From Streptomyces sp. 378 (lineage in GTDB: Bacteria > Actinomycetota > Actinomycetes > Streptomycetales > Streptomycetaceae), in NCBI RefSeq assembly GCF_030124145.1, contig NZ_JASKMS010000009.1, forward strand, positions 62,001 through 126,000: a stretch of DNA of 64,000 nucleotides. The letters run 5' to 3'. The position numbers were made by a program, and so were the translations under genes. Shown in pieces: positions 42,965-51,947 of this stretch. The notes below the pieces were generated by a model, which saw only the letters and a program-made list of their open reading frames with translations, did no database searches and was not told where the DNA came from. Positions within the stretch are counted from its first letter, which is position 1, and each line of letters begins with the position of its first letter.

Positions 42965-43540
42965 ATGTCCCTACTGAAGCGGTACGCATCGCTCGCGGCT
43001 GCAACGGTGGCGCTCCTGGCAGTGGGATTGGCCGGACCGGCCTCCGCCGAGACGACACCGCCCCACGCGGCCTTCGACGAACAGGCCCGCGCTGCCGGCC
43101 TCAGCCGAGACCAAGCCGACGCTCTCCAGGCGAAGATGGACCGCTACCTTGCCCGCCAGGACGGACGGCAGGTCTCGGCGAACGAGATCGTCCTGGCCGA
43201 CGGTGCCACGCTCACGGTCACCGTCCCCGGGGAGAAGTACGCGCGCGAACTGAGCACGTCGGCCGGAAGCCGTGCCGCGGCACAGTGGGAGTGCGACTAC
43301 GGGTACTTCTGCATGTTCCGTCAGCAACTCGGCTTGGGTGACCGACTCGCCCTGTACCACTGCCAGGACTACGCACTGCAGAACTGGACCGGCGACGGCT
43401 CGTACTACAACCATCAGACGCCGGGCACCCGCGCCTTGTTCAAGAACCAAAACCGCAACGTCATCTTCACCACGCCTGGCGCTACCCACAGCGAGCCGAG
43501 TTACAACTGGACTCCCGTCTGGTACGTCAGGCCCTGCTGA
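42965..43540 (+). CDS. Secreted I36-like protein with N-terminal propeptide-like region
   Basis: A 191-residue secreted protein. Signal peptide (~1-28, cleavage after ASA), a helical region (~30-100, AFDEQARAAGLSRDQADALQAK) and a C-terminal I36-like domain: WECDYGYFCMFRQQLGLGDRLALYHCQDY, then LFKNQNRNVIFTTPG. Four Cys are positioned for two disulfides, as in the neighbour at 41776-42126. It may inhibit an extracellular peptidase or guard the cell envelope; no target is named. ATG 42965 is preceded by gaaagg. The upstream frame to 42788 is not protein-like. Confidence 0.8.
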   Translation: MSLLKRYASLAAATVALLAVGLAGPASAETTPPHAAFDEQARAAGLSRDQADALQAKMDRYLARQDGRQVSANEIVLADGATLTVTVPGEKYARELSTSAGSRAAAQWECDYGYFCMFRQQLGLGDRLALYHCQDYALQNWTGDGSYYNHQTPGTRALFKNQNRNVIFTTPGATHSEPSYNWTPVWYVRPC

Positions 43541-44122
43541 CCGGTCGCTTCAGAATGTGGTGCGGGGTCGTCTCAAGCAGTTGGTTGTGCGCGGAAGTCG
43601 CAGCAATGGGAGTGCAGGTCCGCGCCGGGTCTGCCCGCACCAGAGCCCTGGGCTGTGCCCGTGCGGGGTGATGCAGGGGGCGGTGCGCTGCACGCCAGGG
43701 GACCGGCATCGACCGTCCAGTGAGGTGTGGTGGCAGAAGCACGGTCAAGCAAGCGGGGATGCTGCCTTTCAGGGCACGTCACGCCGTGCGAGGGCTTCAG
43801 CGATCGGTGTGCCGCTGCGCTGCGCGTACGTCATCCGTTCACGTATCTCGCGCAGCTTCCGAGGTCGGTACCCTGGCCCTCCGCAGCAGTGGTGCTCCCC
43901 CTTCCCGTCACGGCCTGCGATTGACACAGGCCTCGCCGGGAGCGCCTCGGCAACAAGACACTCCCCGCAAGCACATGGAACTGCCCGGGTTCGAGGCCGA
44001 CAGCGCGGTCCGGTTCCTCGCCCGGCGTCTCGGCCGATCGGTCACCGCACCGGGCTGATGGTGAGCGGCAGCGCCGTCCGGCCCCCAGCGGGCGTCGTCG
44101 GCACGGGCCGGACGGAAGCCGC
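43541..44122. other. 582-bp gap with no supported gene
   Basis: No frame on either strand has coherent protein character. Near 43975-44057 a short plus-strand stretch (LPGFEADSAVRFLARRLG) reads like the end of a decayed gene, but no start or family can be given. No strong hairpin is seen. Confidence 0.4.
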
Positions 44123-45676
44123 CTACCCGCCTGCCCCGCGACGCACAGGATCAGCGGCGCCGAGCGTCCTCTGCGTCTCGGTGTTCCGCAGACCGAAGCG
44201 CGCCAGGTAGCGGCCGAGCCGTTCCGGGCCGTCGGCGGCCAGACCGATGTGGTGGTCGGGGCGGATCAGGAACAGTCCTGTGCCGAGTTCCCGGGCGAGC
44301 GGCCCGTCCGTCACCTGGTGTGTGCGGATACCCGCCGTCACCGCGGGCGGTGCACAGTTCACCGCGAGCAGCGTGAAGTGTGGGCCTCTCAGCAGATCGA
44401 AGAGGTTCCGGCAGGGGCCGTCGGCGGTGACACACGCGAGGTCGGGCACGCGGTCGCCGGCCTGGACTCCGGCCGGAGAGCGGCGTTCGCGGGCGTCGAC
44501 GGAAAGCTCACTGCCGCGGTAGTGCACCGACAGCAGATGGCAGACCCGCCCGCGGTAGCGGGACTGGTCACCGTCCTCGGGCTTGCGACCGGCTCGGTAG
44601 AGGCGGGCGCTGAGGTCCAGGACGCCCGCAGCGGCGGGCCGACGCTCGGCCTCGTAGCTGTCCAGCAGCGTGTCCGGGGCGTGGCAGGCGATGACCTGGC
44701 CGAGCTTCCAGCCGAGGTTGTAGGCGTCCTGCACGCCGATGTTCAGCCCTTGGCCGCCGCCGGGCGGGTGGAGGTGAGCGGCGTCCCCGGCGAGCAGGAC
44801 GCGCCCTTGGCGGAAACGTTCGGCCAGTGCGGTGCGGGGCCGGTAGAACGAGCACCACCGCACGTCCGTGACGGCGTCCGAGGGTAGATGGGTGCGGGCG
44901 GCGACCAGACTGCGCACGGTCTCGGGCGTCGCGGTGAACTCCTCCCCGGTGATCTTGGCGTTCAGCTGGAAGTAGGCCGTTCCGGGCAGCGGGCACAGCA
45001 GCAGTTCCCCGGGCGGGTCGTCGGGCCAGATGTGCCAGTGGTCTCGGTCCAGGCCCCTGACCCGTACGTCCGCCACCACTGCCGAGCGCAGCCCTCGATC
45101 CTCACCCTTCATGGCGATGCCCAACGACTCGCGCACCGCGCTGTGGCTGCCGTCGGCGCCCACCAGGTACAGGGCTGTCATCACGCGGCGGCCCCCGTCG
45201 GACCGCGCCACCTCGGCCGTCACGTGCGTGTCCGCCTGAGTGAGGGAAGTGAGCCGGGCACCGCACTCCAGGGTTCCGCCCAGCTCCAGCAGCCGGTCGC
45301 GCAGGATGTCCTGCGTACGCCACTGGGGGACCAGCCACTGCTGCGGGTGACGTGACACCGGGGCCTCGGGGTCCGGCTCGATGAGCTGCCACTCGCCTTG
45401 GCCTTCGCCGCCGCGCCAGGTCTGCATGGGAGGGAAGGCGGCGCCGGCCGCCTTCAGCGCGTCGTCGACGCCCAAGTCGTCAAACGTCTCCAGCGTGCGT
45501 GCCTGCAGACTCTTGCCGCGCGAACCGGCGGAAAGCTCGTCGGCCGCCTCGATGACATGGGTCCGCACGCCGCGCCTGGCCAGATCGCAGGCGAGGGTGA
45601 GGCCGGTCGGTCCGCCGCCGACGACCAGCACGTCCACAGTCGGCTGCCGTGGTGTCTGAAGGGTGGGATCGGGCAC
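44123..45676 (-). CDS. FAD-dependent aromatic monooxygenase
   Basis: A 517-residue flavoprotein of the para-hydroxybenzoate hydroxylase class. The FAD-binding GxGxxG is DVLVVGGGPTGLTLACDLA, the mid motif is YLVGADGSHSAVRESLGI, and the second FAD motif is GRVLLAGDAAHLHPPGGGQGLNIGVQDA. The C-terminal ~120 residues are a thioredoxin-like domain found in phenol and polyketide hydroxylases. It would hydroxylate an aromatic compound with NAD(P)H and O2; the substrate is unknown. GTG 45676 is chosen for family length. It is divergent from a P450 gene at 45839, with a shared 162-bp promoter region, a typical tailoring pair. Confidence 0.87.
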   Translation of the reverse strand: MPDPTLQTPRQPTVDVLVVGGGPTGLTLACDLARRGVRTHVIEAADELSAGSRGKSLQARTLETFDDLGVDDALKAAGAAFPPMQTWRGGEGQGEWQLIEPDPEAPVSRHPQQWLVPQWRTQDILRDRLLELGGTLECGARLTSLTQADTHVTAEVARSDGGRRVMTALYLVGADGSHSAVRESLGIAMKGEDRGLRSAVVADVRVRGLDRDHWHIWPDDPPGELLLCPLPGTAYFQLNAKITGEEFTATPETVRSLVAARTHLPSDAVTDVRWCSFYRPRTALAERFRQGRVLLAGDAAHLHPPGGGQGLNIGVQDAYNLGWKLGQVIACHAPDTLLDSYEAERRPAAAGVLDLSARLYRAGRKPEDGDQSRYRGRVCHLLSVHYRGSELSVDARERRSPAGVQAGDRVPDLACVTADGPCRNLFDLLRGPHFTLLAVNCAPPAVTAGIRTHQVTDGPLARELGTGLFLIRPDHHIGLAADGPERLGRYLARFGLRNTETQRTLGAADPVRRGAGG

Positions 45677-45838
45677 GTCTCCCTGCTTTCTGCCGTCTGA
45701 CCGGCACTGGATGCACGGAGCGGCGCTCTGCCGCACTATGCGAAATGTCCCCCACGGGCCGGGCGGCCGTGGCCCGAGTCCACCGGTTCCGCCCACATGG
45801 CCGCACCGCCGCGCGCGCTCAGGAGTACAGGAGTACAT

Positions 45839-47035
45839 ATGGCTCACCCCGCCGCCTGCCCCTTCGACTTCAGCGAGGACCTCGCCTTCGACCCGTCCCT
45901 CGCACAGCTCATGGCCAGCGGCCCGGTCAGCCGTATCCGACTGCCCTACGGCGAAGCCGAGGCGTGGCTGGTCACCACCTTCGACGGTGTACGTCAGGTG
46001 ACGACCGACCCCAGGTTCAGCCGGGCCGCCATCGTCGGACGGGACTACCCCCGGATGACCCCCGAGCCGATCGTCTCCCCGGAGTCGATCAACGTCATGG
46101 ACCCCCCGCGGAGCACCCGGCTACGCCATGCCGCCGCACGGGCCTTCACACAGAGCAGCGTCAAGCGCATGACGCCGGCCATCGAACAGGTGGCCCACCG
46201 GCTCGTGGACGAGATGGTCGAGCACGGGCCGCCGGCCGACCTGGCGCAGGACCTGTCCGCGCAACTGCCCAACCACACCATCTGCGCCCTGATGGACGTA
46301 CCCGCCCCGGACCGGCCCCTCATGCTGCGCCACACACAGCAGATGCTCGCCACCGCGCCCGATGCCCGGCAGGCGGCGGCCGAGGCCAAGCAGCACCTGC
46401 GCGCCTACTTCACCACGCTGGTCGCCGAACGGCGCGAGGACGGGAGCAGCGACCTCATCAACACCATGGCTGCCTGCGACCAAGGGGAGGAGCCCCTGAG
46501 CGACGACGAGCTGGCCGTCCTCGCACTGACTCTCATCCTCAGCGGCAACGACACAGCCACCTGCCAGATCAGCAACATCGCCTACACCCTGCTCACCCGC
46601 CCCGAGCTTCGCACCCTGCTGCGGCACCGCCCGGAACAACTGCCCCGGCTGCTGGACGAACTCCTGCGGCACATCCCCTTCCGCAAGGGCGTCGGCATCC
46701 CGCGCGTCGCGCTGCAGGACGTGGAACTGGAAGGAGCGGTGATCCGTGCCGGTGACTTCGTCCACGTCTCCTACCTCGCGGCCAACCGGGACCCGGCGGT
46801 GTTCGCGGACCCTGACGTCATCGACGTCCACCGCTCCTCTCATCCCCATATGACGTTCGGCTGGGGCGGCCACCACTGCATCGCCAGCACACTCGCCGTC
46901 GCGGAACTCAGGACGGCGATCGAGGTCCTCTTCACCCGCCTCCCCGAGCTCCGCCTCGCGGTACCCGCCCAGGACGTCCCCTGGGACACCCAGACCATCC
47001 GTCGCTTCCCCGTGGAGCTGCCCGTGACGTGGTGA
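45839..47035 (+). CDS. Cytochrome P450
   Basis: A 398-residue bacterial class I P450. The I-helix oxygen-binding motif is LILSGNDTATCQ (S/G-N-D-T), the ExxR motif is in LLDELLRHIPF, and the heme-ligating loop is MTFGWGGHHCIASTLA, where Cys is the axial ligand; the usual Ala after Cys-x is present, but the position normally Arg/His before Cys is His, which is tolerated. It needs a ferredoxin and reductase, neither of which is adjacent. ATG 45839 has aggag five bases upstream. It diverges from the FAD monooxygenase and is convergent with the carboxypeptidase gene, 35 bases apart. Confidence 0.93.
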   Translation: MAHPAACPFDFSEDLAFDPSLAQLMASGPVSRIRLPYGEAEAWLVTTFDGVRQVTTDPRFSRAAIVGRDYPRMTPEPIVSPESINVMDPPRSTRLRHAAARAFTQSSVKRMTPAIEQVAHRLVDEMVEHGPPADLAQDLSAQLPNHTICALMDVPAPDRPLMLRHTQQMLATAPDARQAAAEAKQHLRAYFTTLVAERREDGSSDLINTMAACDQGEEPLSDDELAVLALTLILSGNDTATCQISNIAYTLLTRPELRTLLRHRPEQLPRLLDELLRHIPFRKGVGIPRVALQDVELEGAVIRAGDFVHVSYLAANRDPAVFADPDVIDVHRSSHPHMTFGWGGHHCIASTLAVAELRTAIEVLFTRLPELRLAVPAQDVPWDTQTIRRFPVELPVTW

Positions 47036-47070
47036 GGGCGCGGACTGTGGGCCCGTCGGCCAAGAGGTCG

Positions 47071-49377
47071 TCAGCCCAGGCGGGTGAGCCTGTCGATGAA
47101 CGTGGGCTCCGCAAGCCGGCTCCGCACCGTCACCGGGACCGACGGGGCCTGCGGCCCGCTGCCCACCGTCAGCGTGCCGACCTCGGTGCCGGCCGCGGCG
47201 GTGCGGGGAAGCGTCTTGCCGTCGGCGCTCAGGACGGCACTCAGCTTCTGACCGGGCACGCCGATGACTTGGAGGTCCTTCGCGGCCACCAGGGGCGTGC
47301 GCCGGCCGAAGCCGTCGTCCAGGTGCCCGACGACCTGGCCCTCGGACACGACGGTCACGGACCCGAGACCCGTGCGGACGGCCGCGACGACCTTCTCACT
47401 GTTGGACTTCACCAGCTTCAGGCTCTTGGTGGCGTTGGGGTCGGGTCCGTCGACCCGTTGGCCCATCATCGAGCCGAGGATCAGCGGCGTATGCGAGCCG
47501 ACCGTCTTGTACGCGGCCCACACCAGTGTGCCGCCCGCCGGTGTGCTGGAACCGGTCTTGATGCCCCTGATACTCAAACCGGCGAGCAGCAGGCTGTCGT
47601 TGTTGTTGTACAGCGGCTCGGACAGCCCCTTGATCGCGGCGTTCGGCATGGCCACGATCGCCCGGAACACGTCGAACTTCATGACCGCCTCCGCCAGCTT
47701 CAGCTGATCGACGGCTGTGCTCACGGTCCTGGGGTCCAGCCCGCTCGGATCGGTGTAGGTGGTGTCGTCCATGCCGAGGTCCTCGGCCGCCGCGTTCATC
47801 TTCCCGACGAAGGCCGCAGTGGAGTCGCCACCGCCGTCCCACCGGGCCAGCAACCGGGCGATGTTGTTGCCGGACGGGATCATCAGCATCTTCAGCATGT
47901 CCTGCTGACTGAACGTCGCCCCGGCGGTCAGGCCTTCGATCCGGGATTCGTGCTTGGCCTTCCCCTCTTCGACGGCCTTGGCGTCCACCGCGATCCGCGG
48001 CCCCTCCTCATCCTGCTTCAGCGGATGTTCCTTGAGGATGACGTACGCCGTCATGATCTTCGCGACGCTGGCCGTCGGCGCGGGCTTCTGCTGACCGAAC
48101 ACGGCGACCTGGCCGCTGCCGGGAATGCGCACCGCGCCCTGCCCGTGGTCCGGCCACGGAATCTCGAAGCGGCCCGGCAGCACGTACGAGGCCCTGGCGC
48201 CGCCCAGCGCCGGTTCCGGCAGCGGCCGCAGCACCTGTACGCCGATGAACACCACGGCCAGCAGCAGGAACAGCGGAGTCCAGATCTTGATCCGCCGTAC
48301 GAGGGTCCTGGCGGGGGTCTCGGTCGGCGGGGGAGTGTTGGTGAGCTGCGCGAGCAGATCGAGCGGCGGGAGCGGAGCTTCCCGTGTCCGCTCCGGGTCG
48401 GCTATGTCGCGGCGTACGTCCGGTGAGGGAGCGGGCGCAGGTGCAGGCACGCGTAGGGAGATGGTTGGCTGGGGCTCCGGCTTTGACTCCGGCTCTGGCT
48501 GTGACTCCGGCTCTGGCTGTGACTCCGGCTCCGGCTGTGACTCCGGCTCTGGCTGTGACTCCGGCTCTGGCTGTGACTCCGGCTCTGGCTTTGACTCCGG
48601 CTCTGGCTGTGACTCCGGCTCTGGCTGTGACTCCGGCTCTGGCTGTGACCCCGGCTCTGGCTTTGACTCCGGCTCCGGCTGCGACCCCGGCTTCGGCTTT
48701 GACCCCGGCTTCGGCTCTGTCTCCGGCTCCCGTTTCGGCTCCGGTGAGGGAGCCACCGCTTCCCCGCCTCCGTCCCCGTCCCCGGCGTCGGCATCGGCGG
48801 AACCCGCGTCGATGTCCAGCACGTCCGCAGGCGCGGACGCGGACGCGGACTCGGACTCGGACGCGGGCTTGGAGTCGGACGCGGGCTTGGAGTCGGACGC
48901 GGGCTCGGACTCGGGCGCGGGCGCCGCCTCCCGTTCCAGCTCGGCGTGCGGTTCCGCTTCGGAGGCATCGGGTGCGGCATTCGATTCCGCTCCACTTCGC
49001 GCTTCCTGCTCCGGTTCGGTGTCCGGTTCGGCCTCGTCGGATGCCGGCTCGGCGTCGGTGTCACGCTCGGCCGCGGGCTCAAGCTCGGGCTCAGACCCAG
49101 ACTCGGGTCCCAGTCCGGGTCCCGGTCCCGGCTTCGGGGCAGGCGCCGCCTCCTGCTGCGGTCCGGCCTCCGGGCGGGCTTCCGGGCGGGCTTCCGGATC
49201 TTCCGCGGAGTCGGTGTCCGAGCCCGCCGCATCCGCTGGTTCCCGGGAAGGGGCAGCGGAGCGCGTGGGCTCGTCGGCGGTGTCAGGCCCCTCCGCCGGT
49301 GCCCTGTGCCCGTCGTCAGGAGCCTGCTCACCTTCCGGCCCCTGGGCGGACGTCTCATCAACGGGTACCGCGTTCAT
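47071..49377 (-). CDS. Membrane-anchored D-alanyl-D-alanine carboxypeptidase with long acidic repeat tail
   Basis: A 768-residue PBP5/6-class enzyme. The N-terminal ~370 residues are a cytoplasmic, disordered, Glu/Pro/Ser/Ala-rich region that includes about a dozen EPESQP-type repeats, coded by 18-bp DNA repeats. One TM helix follows (~380-398: [19 protein letters not shown]), then the extracytoplasmic peptidase domain: SxxK as [11 protein letters not shown], SxN as [13 protein letters not shown] as [12 protein letters not shown]. It trims pentapeptides in the wall. The repeat tail is much longer than in typical DacA. ATG 49377, with gaggg eight bases upstream. Confidence 0.9.
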   Translation of the reverse strand: MNAVPVDETSAQGPEGEQAPDDGHRAPAEGPDTADEPTRSAAPSREPADAAGSDTDSAEDPEARPEARPEAGPQQEAAPAPKPGPGPGLGPESGSEPELEPAAERDTDAEPASDEAEPDTEPEQEARSGAESNAAPDASEAEPHAELEREAAPAPESEPASDSKPASDSKPASESESASASAPADVLDIDAGSADADAGDGDGGGEAVAPSPEPKREPETEPKPGSKPKPGSQPEPESKPEPGSQPEPESQPEPESQPEPESKPEPESQPEPESQPEPESQPEPESQPEPESQPEPESKPEPQPTISLRVPAPAPAPSPDVRRDIADPERTREAPLPPLDLLAQLTNTPPPTETPARTLVRRIKIWTPLFLLLAVVFIGVQVLRPLPEPALGGARASYVLPGRFEIPWPDHGQGAVRIPGSGQVAVFGQQKPAPTASVAKIMTAYVILKEHPLKQDEEGPRIAVDAKAVEEGKAKHESRIEGLTAGATFSQQDMLKMLMIPSGNNIARLLARWDGGGDSTAAFVGKMNAAAEDLGMDDTTYTDPSGLDPRTVSTAVDQLKLAEAVMKFDVFRAIVAMPNAAIKGLSEPLYNNNDSLLLAGLSIRGIKTGSSTPAGGTLVWAAYKTVGSHTPLILGSMMGQRVDGPDPNATKSLKLVKSNSEKVVAAVRTGLGSVTVVSEGQVVGHLDDGFGRRTPLVAAKDLQVIGVPGQKLSAVLSADGKTLPRTAAAGTEVGTLTVGSGPQAPSVPVTVRSRLAEPTFIDRLTRLG
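48474..48735. repeat. 18-bp tandem repeats encoding Glu/Pro/Ser units
   Basis: Inside the carboxypeptidase gene, near-perfect copies of gactccggctctggctgt (18 bp, six residues) repeat about a dozen times, with frequent single-base changes. Copy number is likely to vary between strains through slippage or recombination. This is protein-coding repeat DNA, not a CRISPR array. Confidence 0.85.
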
Positions 49378-49540
49378 CCTTGGGCCCTCTTACCTGCGTC
49401 TGACCATGTCGCGTACTGAGATGATCGAGCTGGCGGAAAAGTTGCCCATCACGGGTTCCTGTTGCGATTCGGTCATATTCGCTCCGCGGCGGGGAGGCGC
49501 GACGGTAGCGAGCACCGCCCTTCGCTCCGGCCTTCACGGT

Positions 49541-49580
49541 CCTCGCGGTGCGGCGGTGGTGACGCCGCCCCACCGCGAGG
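49541..49580 (-). terminator. Terminator of the subtilisin gene
   Basis: cctcgcggtg (49541-49550) pairs exactly with caccgcgagg (49571-49580); the 20 bases between them contain a smaller GC hairpin. It lies 28 bases past the minus-strand stop at 49609. Confidence 0.7.
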
Positions 49581-49608
49581 AGTGCATGCACGCGGCGGAA
49601 ACCTGGTG

Positions 49609-51420
49609 CTAGAAGGTGAGGTTCCAGGTGTCGATCCGCCCGGTGTCCTGTGTGGCCGTGTCACGGACACGCAGTTTCCACGTACCGGAGGCCGTCTCCG
49701 ACGAGGCGTCGACCGTGTAGGTCTGCACCACGTCGTCCCCGCTGTCACGGTCGGCGAAGTCCTCCAGGGCGTAGACCGTTCCGTCAGGGGCGACGAGCGA
49801 AAGCACCAGGTCTCCCCGGTACGTGTGTTTGATGTCGACACCGACCTTCAGCGCGGCCGGGGCGTTGCCCGTCACACCGGTGACGGTGATCGGGGACTCC
49901 ACCGTGGCGTTGTCGGCGACGGTGACGTCGGCGGTGTTCTCGAAGTATGGGCCGGGTTGCGGAACGGTCCCGCCGATGGCCTTCAGCGCGTCGACCTGAC
50001 CCTCCCCGAAGAAGGCGTTCTTCGCGGTGGTGCCGGTGCAGCGGCTGTCGGACGGGCACGCGATATCGGTGGCCTGGGTGCCCAGCCGTGCGCGGAGCTC
50101 AGCGGGGGTGGCGGCCGGATCGGCACTCTTCAGCAGCGCCGCCACACCGGCCACATGCGGTGAGGCCATCGACGTGCCGTTCATGTTCCCGTACTTGCCG
50201 CCGGGCAGCGTCGAGTAGACGCCGTAGGCTCCGTCGCCGCCCGGGGCCGCGACGTCGATGACGTCCCGGCCGAGGTTGGAGTAGGACGCCTTGATGTTCC
50301 CGTTGCCCATCGCCGCGACGGTCACCACGCCGGGCAGTTCCGTCGGGATGTCGACGCAGGCGTTGGTGATGGTGCGGTTGACGGGGGTGGAGTCATTCGG
50401 GCTGGAGCTGTCGGTGCGCTTGTTCGCCAGGTCGTAGTTGGAGTTGCCCGCTGCCGCGACCTGGAGGGAGCCCTTGCCCTCCGCGTACTCCTGCGCCCGG
50501 CTCACCCCCTCGATGATGGCCGCCTGGTCCGGGTCGTCGGGGCAGTTGAACATCCACGGGTCCGTGTAATAACTGTTGTTGGTGACGTCGAAGCCTCGGT
50601 CACCGGCCCACATGAACCCACAGATGGTGTTCTCGGCGAAGAACATGCTCGTACCCGGCTCCGCGATGCGCACGGAGGCGATCTTCACGCCCGGAGCGAC
50701 GCCCACCACTCCCCTGCCGTTCTTGGCGGCGGCGACGGTGCCTGCCACGTGTGTGCCGTGGGTGCCCACGTCGCGCCAGGCACCGGCCCGGGTGTCGGCC
50801 TTGCCGTAGGCGCAGGAGAGGGAGTTCGCGGCGTCGAAGTTGGGCGCGATGTCCTGGTGCCGGTCGTCGACGCCGGTGTCGAGTACGCCCACCGTGACGG
50901 ACGGCGAGCCGGTGCTGACGGCCCAGGCCTTGTCGGCTTTGATCCTGGTCATGTCCCACCGCGCGGTCTCGGTGAGCGTGGTGGCCGACTGGGGGGGAGC
51001 ACTGGGGAGGGTGGGGGAGTAGGCGTCCGCGGGGACGTCCGAGGTGCGGGTCGCGCCCACCTTCTGCACGCCCGTGACGGAGCGCATGGCGGTGGCGAAG
51101 CCGGCCGAAGCGGAGTGTGCGACCACGACGCCGATCGCGTCGTAGTGCGCGAAGACGGAACCGCCGTTCGCCGTGACGGCGTTGCGTGCGGCCGAGGTGT
51201 CACCGGGAGCGGTGATGACGAGGTAGGAGCGGGTGCCCGCGGCCCATCCGGCGGCGGACTGGGCGGGCGTTGCGGCGCGGGCCGCGGCAGGGCCGGGGGG
51301 AAGGCCGGTGCCCAGGTCGGCGGCGCCGGCGGGCGTGGCGAACGCGAGAGCCGCTCCGGCGGCGGCGACGGACAGCAGGGACCGTCTGAGACGGTGCCGG
51401 GATATGCGGGGGGTTGTCAC
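49609..51420 (-). CDS. Secreted subtilisin (S8) with C-terminal P-domain
   Basis: A 603-residue secreted serine protease. Signal peptide (~1-34), I9-like propeptide (~50-135, with SYLVITAPGDTSAARNAVTA), then the S8 domain: Asp in VTVGVLDTGVDD, His in DVGTHGTHVAGTVAA and Ser in NMNGTSMASPHVAG. The C-terminal ~125 residues form a proprotein-convertase P-domain (VTVADNATVESPITVTGV, HTYRGDLVLSLVAPDG), usually needed for folding and stability. Cys pairs (AFSCAYG, ICGFMW, FNCPDD, NACVD, IACPSDSRC) suggest disulfides. GTG 51420 has ggagg five bases upstream. Monocistronic. Confidence 0.93.
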   Translation of the reverse strand: MTTPRISRHRLRRSLLSVAAAGAALAFATPAGAADLGTGLPPGPAAARAATPAQSAAGWAAGTRSYLVITAPGDTSAARNAVTANGGSVFAHYDAIGVVVAHSASAGFATAMRSVTGVQKVGATRTSDVPADAYSPTLPSAPPQSATTLTETARWDMTRIKADKAWAVSTGSPSVTVGVLDTGVDDRHQDIAPNFDAANSLSCAYGKADTRAGAWRDVGTHGTHVAGTVAAAKNGRGVVGVAPGVKIASVRIAEPGTSMFFAENTICGFMWAGDRGFDVTNNSYYTDPWMFNCPDDPDQAAIIEGVSRAQEYAEGKGSLQVAAAGNSNYDLANKRTDSSSPNDSTPVNRTITNACVDIPTELPGVVTVAAMGNGNIKASYSNLGRDVIDVAAPGGDGAYGVYSTLPGGKYGNMNGTSMASPHVAGVAALLKSADPAATPAELRARLGTQATDIACPSDSRCTGTTAKNAFFGEGQVDALKAIGGTVPQPGPYFENTADVTVADNATVESPITVTGVTGNAPAALKVGVDIKHTYRGDLVLSLVAPDGTVYALEDFADRDSGDDVVQTYTVDASSETASGTWKLRVRDTATQDTGRIDTWNLTF

Positions 51421-51947
51421 AGCATCCTCCGAGAGCCCGGCGCGAGGGGTGGCAGCGACCGGGCCGTGGGTCGATTGGGTCGACGCAAGATCTCAGAAGT
51501 GGGCATGACAAGGGAAGAGGGCTCAGCACCTCAATCGCCCGGCCCCGATAAATGGTTGGCCACGCTCCGGATCGATCCGCCGTCCCCCGGACTCGACCCG
51601 AGTGGCGGCGCCGCCGCTGCACCCGGCCCCAGCGGCCCCCGATCGGGCCTGTGTCTCGGCGTGGGCCGACCGGTTGCACCGCCCCTCGCCATCAGCAGCC
51701 AGGACGGCGACGAGCGCCATCAGCGACGAGCGCCATTCAGCACGGACATGCAGGCGGACACAACGGAATCCGGCTCGGGGCGGGGCAGGCGGCCGGGTGA
51801 GCGCTCGCCGATTCGCGCCGGGGTGACCCGGGGCCGCTGTCGCCCGCCTGAGGCACCTCAGGCGGGCGACAGCGCGTCGAGCCGGGGCGATGGTGAGGCC
51901 CCAGGGGTCGCACGCTGTGTGTTCGGTCGTCGCCGACGGTCGCGCGG
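51421..51947. other. 527-bp gap between two secreted-enzyme genes
   Basis: It should hold the subtilisin promoter (near 51440-51530 on the minus strand; a TTGTCA hexamer is visible) and the terminator of the cellulase gene described separately. No frame is protein-like; the many short open frames are high-GC noise. Confidence 0.55.
51835..51874 (-). terminator. Strong terminator of the GH6 gene, 19-bp perfect stem
   Basis: 51835-51853 and 51856-51874 pair perfectly (core gtcgcccgcctgagg) around a two-base loop. It lies 74 bases beyond the minus-strand stop of the cellulase gene at 51948. Confidence 0.85.

Noticed and set aside
48474..48735. Repeat array considered as a possible CRISPR
   Set aside because: The 18-bp units are contiguous with no unique spacers and keep the reading frame of the carboxypeptidase, so it is a coding repeat.
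48125..49612. Plus-strand open frame rich in Ser/Gly repeats, antisense to the carboxypeptidase tail
   Set aside because: The Ser-Gly-Cys-Asp repeats are a direct product of the 18-bp coding repeat on the other strand.
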